Both the position numbers and the translations under genes were made by a program. A stretch of 19,770 nucleotides of DNA from Bacillota bacterium (lineage in GTDB: Bacteria > Bacillota > UBA4882 > UBA8346). Under the pieces are notes generated by a model. That model worked only from the letters and a program-made list of their open reading frames with translations, was not told where the DNA came from and did not search any database. The DNA lies in NCBI GenBank assembly GCA_023429995.1, contig JAEZCE010000079.1, positions 1 through 19,770 on the forward strand, in the 5' to 3' direction. Positions 15,503 through 19,770 of this stretch are shown here, piece by piece (position 1 is the first letter of the stretch; the number at the start of each line of letters is the position of its first letter).

Positions 15503-15600
15503 TTGTATATATTTTGTATATATTTACAATGAGTATAATTTATGTTAATATTATAATATTATTGTAAAATTTTTGAAATATGAATCGTTCATGATAGTAT
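15503..15600 (+). promoter_or_regulatory. AT-rich promoter region of the secreted glycosidase gene
   Basis: The region holds an 11-bp tandem repeat TTGTATATATT (15503-15513 and 15514-15524) and a perfect palindrome AATATTATAATATT (15547-15560). It also has a likely -35 TTGAAA (15573-15578) with TAGTAT at 15595-15600 (16-base gap). TATACT at 15598 is an alternative -10. The dyad ATGAA-TCG-TTCAT (15580-15592) lies in the spacer and could be an operator. The gene's ribosome binding site AAGGAGG precedes its ATG by seven bases. Confidence 0.45.
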
Positions 15601-15635
15601 ACTCACAAAAAATTGATCAATAAGGAGGAACGCTA

Positions 15636-18600
15636 ATGAACACCGGAAAAGTAATTTGCGTGATACTAGGCTTTTTTGCCGCATTTTTGGTCTTTTTATG
15701 TTCAGCCGTCATGGTCAGCGCCAGGGAGCAACAGATCGAAACGATGGTCCTCCCGGAACGAATCGATTGGAAGAGTGAATTGATTGTCAATCCCGGCAAA
15801 GGTTGGGTTATTTATGGCAACGATGACAGTATGGAGCCATTTGTGAATCAAACGGAGGATACATGGAACGCGGCCGGTATCGGCTATGTTCGTTTCAATT
15901 GGAGCACGCTTGAGCCAGGGGAAGGGAATTATCAATGGCAGTACATCGACAAAGCGATAGCCGACTGTAAAGCTCACGGAAAAAAATTGGCCTTTGGAGT
16001 CATGCCCAGCAATGGTTTCTCTTCTAGTTTTTATGTGACGCCGAAATATGTATTTGATGCGGGAGCCGCCGGCCATTATATGCAATCCACCGATGTACCC
16101 AGCCACTTTGAGCAGGTCCCGGTCTGGAATGATCCGGTTTACCTCCAAAAACTTGAGAAATTTATGCGGGCGTTGGCGGAAAGATATGATAACAATCCGG
16201 ATATCGCTTATATGGATATCCGAAGTTATGGCTCTTGTGGGTCGAACGAAATTTGGGGATTTATCGACCCCAATAACATGATGACAATGGAGAGGATTAC
16301 CGCGTCGGAATATCAGAACCTTCATCTGCAAATGTATCGAAATCTTTTCAAACATCTTCAATTAGTTACCGTCAATTCGGATACGGCTAATCTTGATTCC
16401 GCCTTTTATTGGGGTATCGATCAAGGAATTGCAGGCCGTAACGACGGCGCCATCGCTGATCGAAGCGGGGCGGGTAAACTATGGAAGTATCGTAATAAAC
16501 TACCGGCAATCCTGGAATTTGCCTCATCTTATCCTGAAATGCGCGATACAGGCGTTTGGAGAGATGATTATCTTTATCAGGATATTGCGAATTCCTGTGC
16601 AACCTATGTCAGTATGGGTCAATATGGAGATACGGCTGAATTTTACCGCGAGAAACATGATGTTTTGGTCGAAACCGGCAACCGCATGGGATATTATTTT
16701 GTTCTGGAAAAGGCTATTTATAACTTACAAGGCATGAACTCATCAGCCAGCCTGATGTTACAATGGAGAAACAAGGGAGTTGCGCCGATATTCATCCCCG
16801 CCCACGTGGCAGTGGCATTGCTTGACTCCACAACCGGGGATGTGGTGGAGAAAAAATGGTTGGAGAAGTCCAACCCGCAACAATGGTTACCTGGCCAATC
16901 CATAACCGAAAACTTCTCCTTCTCCTTCACAAACCACCTGGGTACATACAAACTGGCCATTGGCCTATTTACGGATATAAGTCTTGAAAAGCCCGATATT
17001 AAGCTTGGGATCAAGGGGCGAAATCCAATGGGATGGTACGTTCTCTCCGATATGCCGATATGTGATCCAAACTTTGTCCGAAGAAAAGGCGATCGGTTGG
17101 TGATTGGCCCTGAGGATGCGCCAATCTGGCTCCAAGGGGTGTCTTTCGGCAATGAGGTTTGGAATAACGCGTCAACGCCTCCGGTCGCGCATCATAATGA
17201 GTTGGATTACCAACGCGTTAAGAATATGAATATGAATGCCATCCGATTTTATCTGAACTATCAATTGTTCGAGGATGATAGCCAACCCTATCAATATAGG
17301 CAAAGCGGTTGGGACTGGTTGGATCGGAATATCGCCTGGGCCAAAAAATATGGAGTTTATCTTATTCTCAATATGCATGTCCCTCAAGGCGGTTATCAAT
17401 CCAATTTGGGCGGCGCCGCGCTCTGGACTGAGCAGGAAAATCAAAAGCGGTTGGCGGCGCTCTGGAAGGCCATTGCTCAAAGATATCGAGGGGAGACAAG
17501 AATTGCGGGTTACGATATTCTTAACGAACCGATTCCGGCAGGACCGGCATGGCAATGGGAGAATCTCGCCAACCAGATCGTTTATGCGATCCGCTCGGTT
17601 GATTCCAATCATCTGGTTATCGTGGAACGCACCAACGGTACCTATAATTCCTGGAGCAGCGATGGAAACTTTTTCCTGATCGATGATGATAACGCCATGT
17701 ATACGTTTCATTTTTATGAGCCAATTCCCTATACCCTACAGAATACTCCCTGGACTGGACTAGGGGAGGGCGGCGCATATCCAGGATATGAAACCGGGGC
17801 CATAACATATCCTTCCGATCTTGTTTGGGCTGAAGCGGCATTTAATTGTCCGACGGTACCCCCAGGCGATACGGACTGGACCTATTATTCCGGAGATTTA
17901 TACAAGGTAACGGACCCCGGTATTTTCTCGGGAAAACCGGCTTTTATGGCGGCGAACCTGCCGGGCACGGTCAGCTTTGATGATTTAATTATTGAAGAGT
18001 ATGATGAGAATATGAATTATCTCCGAAAAGTGGTTGAAATCACCTCAATGGCGATGATGGATTGGAATTTATGGAGCGCCGACGGCAGTGGCTATTTTGC
18101 AGGCGCATACGATAGCTTAGAACCAGTGCATACAAGCTGTTTGTTTGTCCAGCAGACTACAGGGGATGCCAACCTTTATTCGGACCGGTATCGGTTTCCG
18201 GTCGTCGATAGCCATTATTACAAAATCAGCGGTTGGGCAAAGGGTAGAAACATCGGTCCCGACAGTATTTGCCGCTTTAGAATAGACTTCGAAAAAAGCG
18301 TTTCCGGACAGATGCCCCCTCGGCGCAACAAGACACTCTTGGAAACGGGTTTGCAGAAGTTTTTATCCTTCGGTCTGGTTAACAATGTACCGCTCTTCGT
18401 GGGCGAATTCGGCGTAAACCGGGACTGTTTCGCTGAAAACAAGGGTGGTGTGCAATGGGTCGGGGATATGTTGGATTTGTTGAAGAAATATCGGGTTAAT
18501 TTCACCTACCACGCTTATCACGAATATTTCATGGGAATTTATTCAAACGACGGCTTACCTGATGAGGCTTTCGGCAATCAGCCTCTCATCGGCGCCTTCC

Positions 18601-19331
18601 GGACCAAACTGGATCCAGCCGAAGCAGAGCAGATGATTACCAGTTCACCGGTGGATTGGGCGACGATTCCCTTGGATAATGGGGCTTTTGTGAGTAACAA
18701 CGTTTGGAATAAGGCAGCCGCCGAGGGTGAAGGCGGACAGCGAATCTTCTTAAAAGAGGTGGCTGGGGAAAAGGTATTCGGATGGCAGTGGACATGGCCC
18801 GATTCCATTAATATTCTCGCATATCCGGAGGTTGTTTACGGGGATAAACCTTGGGACGTCCAGACCGGAAGAATTGCCGGGTTACCTTTCCTGGCCGGTT
18901 CGAAGAGTATAACGGTTAACTTCGATGTCGATCTTTTCACCACCGGCAAATGTAATCTGGACTTGACAATGATGGTGGTTTCAGGACTGCCGGCGTCCGC
19001 TGCGAACATTGTCGATCAGATTTCGATCTGGACTTATAACCGCGGGGTCAGGCCGTATGGCGATAAAATAGGCTCCATTACGGTTAACGGTATTGATTAT
19101 GATGTTTATATAACGTATAACTCAAGTACGACAGGATATAATTACATCTTGTTCGTGGCCCCGGCAGGGGTTTTAACGGGTCCGCTTGAGCTCGACCCAT
19201 TTATCGATTATCTTTTGGATAGAGGGATTATTAACCGGAATCAGTATATAACCAGTATAGAATTGGGGAACGGCCTGGTCCAGGGCGCTGGAATGGTTGA
19301 AGTTCGTAATTATCAGGTCATCGTTCAATAG
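15636..19331 (+). CDS. Secreted multidomain glycoside hydrolase (DUF4832-type module, GH5, degenerate GH12)
   Basis: This 1231-residue exported enzyme has a signal peptide at 1-29 (hydrophobic core, probable cut after MVSA). Residues about 40-345 look like a TIM-barrel module (GIGYVRFNWSTLEPGEGNYQW) with possible catalytic acids Glu205 (SNEIWG) and Glu294 (AILEFAS). About 350-470 matches DUF4832 (MGYYFVLEKAIY, LMLQWRNKGVAPIF). About 480-970 is a GH5 barrel: Arg537, His581, acid/base Glu631 in DILNEPIP, His692/Tyr694, nucleophile Glu924 in VGEFG. A beta-sandwich-like insert of about 150 residues (roughly 740-890) separates the two catalytic glutamates. Residues about 1015-1231 align with GH12 endoglucanases (VSNNVW, FGWQWTW, VDLFTTG), but Q1128 and G1213 sit where the two catalytic glutamates belong. 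Likely substrate is a beta-1,4-glucan, xyloglucan or mannan. No dockerin, S-layer or sortase signal is seen. AAGGAGG precedes the start. Confidence 0.88.
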   Translation: MNTGKVICVILGFFAAFLVFLCSAVMVSAREQQIETMVLPERIDWKSELIVNPGKGWVIYGNDDSMEPFVNQTEDTWNAAGIGYVRFNWSTLEPGEGNYQWQYIDKAIADCKAHGKKLAFGVMPSNGFSSSFYVTPKYVFDAGAAGHYMQSTDVPSHFEQVPVWNDPVYLQKLEKFMRALAERYDNNPDIAYMDIRSYGSCGSNEIWGFIDPNNMMTMERITASEYQNLHLQMYRNLFKHLQLVTVNSDTANLDSAFYWGIDQGIAGRNDGAIADRSGAGKLWKYRNKLPAILEFASSYPEMRDTGVWRDDYLYQDIANSCATYVSMGQYGDTAEFYREKHDVLVETGNRMGYYFVLEKAIYNLQGMNSSASLMLQWRNKGVAPIFIPAHVAVALLDSTTGDVVEKKWLEKSNPQQWLPGQSITENFSFSFTNHLGTYKLAIGLFTDISLEKPDIKLGIKGRNPMGWYVLSDMPICDPNFVRRKGDRLVIGPEDAPIWLQGVSFGNEVWNNASTPPVAHHNELDYQRVKNMNMNAIRFYLNYQLFEDDSQPYQYRQSGWDWLDRNIAWAKKYGVYLILNMHVPQGGYQSNLGGAALWTEQENQKRLAALWKAIAQRYRGETRIAGYDILNEPIPAGPAWQWENLANQIVYAIRSVDSNHLVIVERTNGTYNSWSSDGNFFLIDDDNAMYTFHFYEPIPYTLQNTPWTGLGEGGAYPGYETGAITYPSDLVWAEAAFNCPTVPPGDTDWTYYSGDLYKVTDPGIFSGKPAFMAANLPGTVSFDDLIIEEYDENMNYLRKVVEITSMAMMDWNLWSADGSGYFAGAYDSLEPVHTSCLFVQQTTGDANLYSDRYRFPVVDSHYYKISGWAKGRNIGPDSICRFRIDFEKSVSGQMPPRRNKTLLETGLQKFLSFGLVNNVPLFVGEFGVNRDCFAENKGGVQWVGDMLDLLKKYRVNFTYHAYHEYFMGIYSNDGLPDEAFGNQPLIGAFRTKLDPAEAEQMITSSPVDWATIPLDNGAFVSNNVWNKAAAEGEGGQRIFLKEVAGEKVFGWQWTWPDSINILAYPEVVYGDKPWDVQTGRIAGLPFLAGSKSITVNFDVDLFTTGKCNLDLTMMVVSGLPASAANIVDQISIWTYNRGVRPYGDKIGSITVNGIDYDVYITYNSSTTGYNYILFVAPAGVLTGPLELDPFIDYLLDRGIINRNQYITSIELGNGLVQGAGMVEVRNYQVIVQ

Positions 19332-19373
19332 TTTTGGCTAGTAATCGAAATAACTTCTTTCTTTCATTCTTAT

Positions 19374-19424
19374 AAAAAAAGTCGAAGGGGTTTCAAAAGT
19401 TTTTAATCTTTTGGGAACCCCTTC
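19374..19424 (-). terminator. Intrinsic terminator facing leftward
   Basis: GAAGGGGTTTCAAAAG (19384-19399) pairs with CTTTTGGGAACCCCTTC (19408-19424) over about 15 bp with an 8-base loop. On the minus strand the stem is followed after three bases by seven T (19380-19374), a classic terminator. On the plus strand the stem is followed by TGAAGATTTGAGG, which has no T-run. It may still act on the glycosidase transcript, but its best reading is the end of a minus-strand transcript coming from the repeat region or beyond the window. Confidence 0.7.
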
Positions 19425-19463
19425 TGAAGATTTGAGGGAAATAATCATTAAGAATGGCTACTC

Positions 19464-19770
19464 ACCTAACTCTTGCTCTTCCCCGAAGGAGCTATCAAAT
19501 AAGCCATTTCACGTGGAAGAGTAACCCAAAACCTTTGGAGCTATTAAAAACCATCACGAGCAATGTTTTTTGGCCCTTAAAATCAGCCAAGTCCCTTCCA
19601 CTTGAAAAAGCTCGAGAAAACAGCATCTTAGGGGAAGGGAACGGGTTAGGTAAATAGGCCTATAACCTAACTCTTGCTCTTCCCCGAAGGAGCTATCAAA
19701 TAAGCCATTTCACGTGGAAGAGTAACCCAAAACCTTTGGAGCTATTAAAAACCATCACGAGCAATGTTTT
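19464..19770. repeat. 201-bp direct repeat, running past the window end
   Basis: The 106 bases at 19464-19569 recur without a change at 19665-19770, where the window stops, so the period is 201 bp. Inside one unit, CCTAACTCTTGCTCTTCCCC (19465-19484) and GGGGAAGGGAACGGGTTAGG (19631-19650) form imperfect terminal inverted repeats (16 of 20). GGAGCTAT occurs at 19488 and 19537 with further similar sequence after each, so the unit contains an older internal duplication. The 15-base junction between units centres on the palindrome AGGCCT. No transposase is present. Copy number cannot be known from this window. Confidence 0.9.

Noticed and set aside
15204..15635. Riboswitch (for example c-di-AMP type) controlling kdp
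   Set aside because: The leader between the predicted start and the small peptide gene is only about 37 bases, and no conserved aptamer motif was recognised.
19454..19657. Plus-strand 67-codon open frame in the terminal repeat
   Set aside because: It spans the repeat unit and the junction, has no ribosome binding site, and the same DNA is open on the other strand. It is better explained as part of the repeat.
19464..19770. CRISPR array
   Set aside because: The repeated block is over 100 bp with a 201-bp period, far longer than CRISPR repeats, and there is no series of short spacers or cas gene.

Overview
The window looks like chromosomal DNA of a Gram-positive-type bacterium, probably a Bacillota (Firmicutes) member. 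The grounds are strong AGGAGG-like ribosome binding sites, a BlaI/BlaR1 regulatory pair, intrinsic terminators and a secreted multidomain plant-polysaccharide enzyme. Naming a genus from this alone would be a guess. No rRNA, tRNA, CRISPR array or transposase gene was recognised. Base composition is uneven: positions 1-1900 and 6115-6700 are AT-rich by eye, while asd and the kdp block are clearly richer in G+C.

Left part (1-7115, genes mostly on the minus strand). Reading leftward from 5446: a promoter with a BlaI-type operator, the repressor blaI, the zinc-protease/penicillin-sensor blaR1, then aspartate-semialdehyde dehydrogenase (asd, archaeal/fungal-type) from its own promoter. After these come a Crp/Fnr-family regulator, an NAD(P)-dependent epimerase/dehydratase, and the first codons of another gene cut by the window edge. 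No beta-lactamase gene lies beside the bla sensor pair. To the right of blaI is a plus-strand open frame built almost entirely of a 42-bp tandem repeat coding for heptads, then a small DUF2628-like membrane protein (minus). A 410-bp non-coding stretch follows, holding a long hairpin at 6901-6966.

Middle (7116-15314, minus strand). This is a complete potassium-responsive operon: a 29-codon membrane peptide of unknown function, then kdpF, kdpA, kdpB, kdpC, kdpD and kdpE. KdpFABC is the high-affinity ATP-driven K+ pump and KdpDE the two-component system that controls it. A perfect -10 box with no good -35 box, preceded by helically phased GTAAAGA repeats, is what a KdpE-activated promoter should look like.

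Right part (15332-19770). An AT-rich regulatory region leads into a plus-strand gene for a 1231-residue secreted enzyme. From the N-terminus it has a signal peptide, a TIM-barrel-like/DUF4832 module, a GH5 barrel interrupted by a carbohydrate-binding-like insert, and a C-terminal GH12-fold domain. The GH12 domain appears to have lost both catalytic glutamates and may now serve as a binding module. Past the gene is a terminator whose T-run faces leftward, then a 201-bp direct repeat with imperfect inverted ends that runs off the window. The most novel items are the degenerate GH12 domain, the small kdp-leader peptide, the 42-bp heptad minisatellite, the wobble-preserving hairpin at 6901-6966 and the terminal 201-bp repeat.
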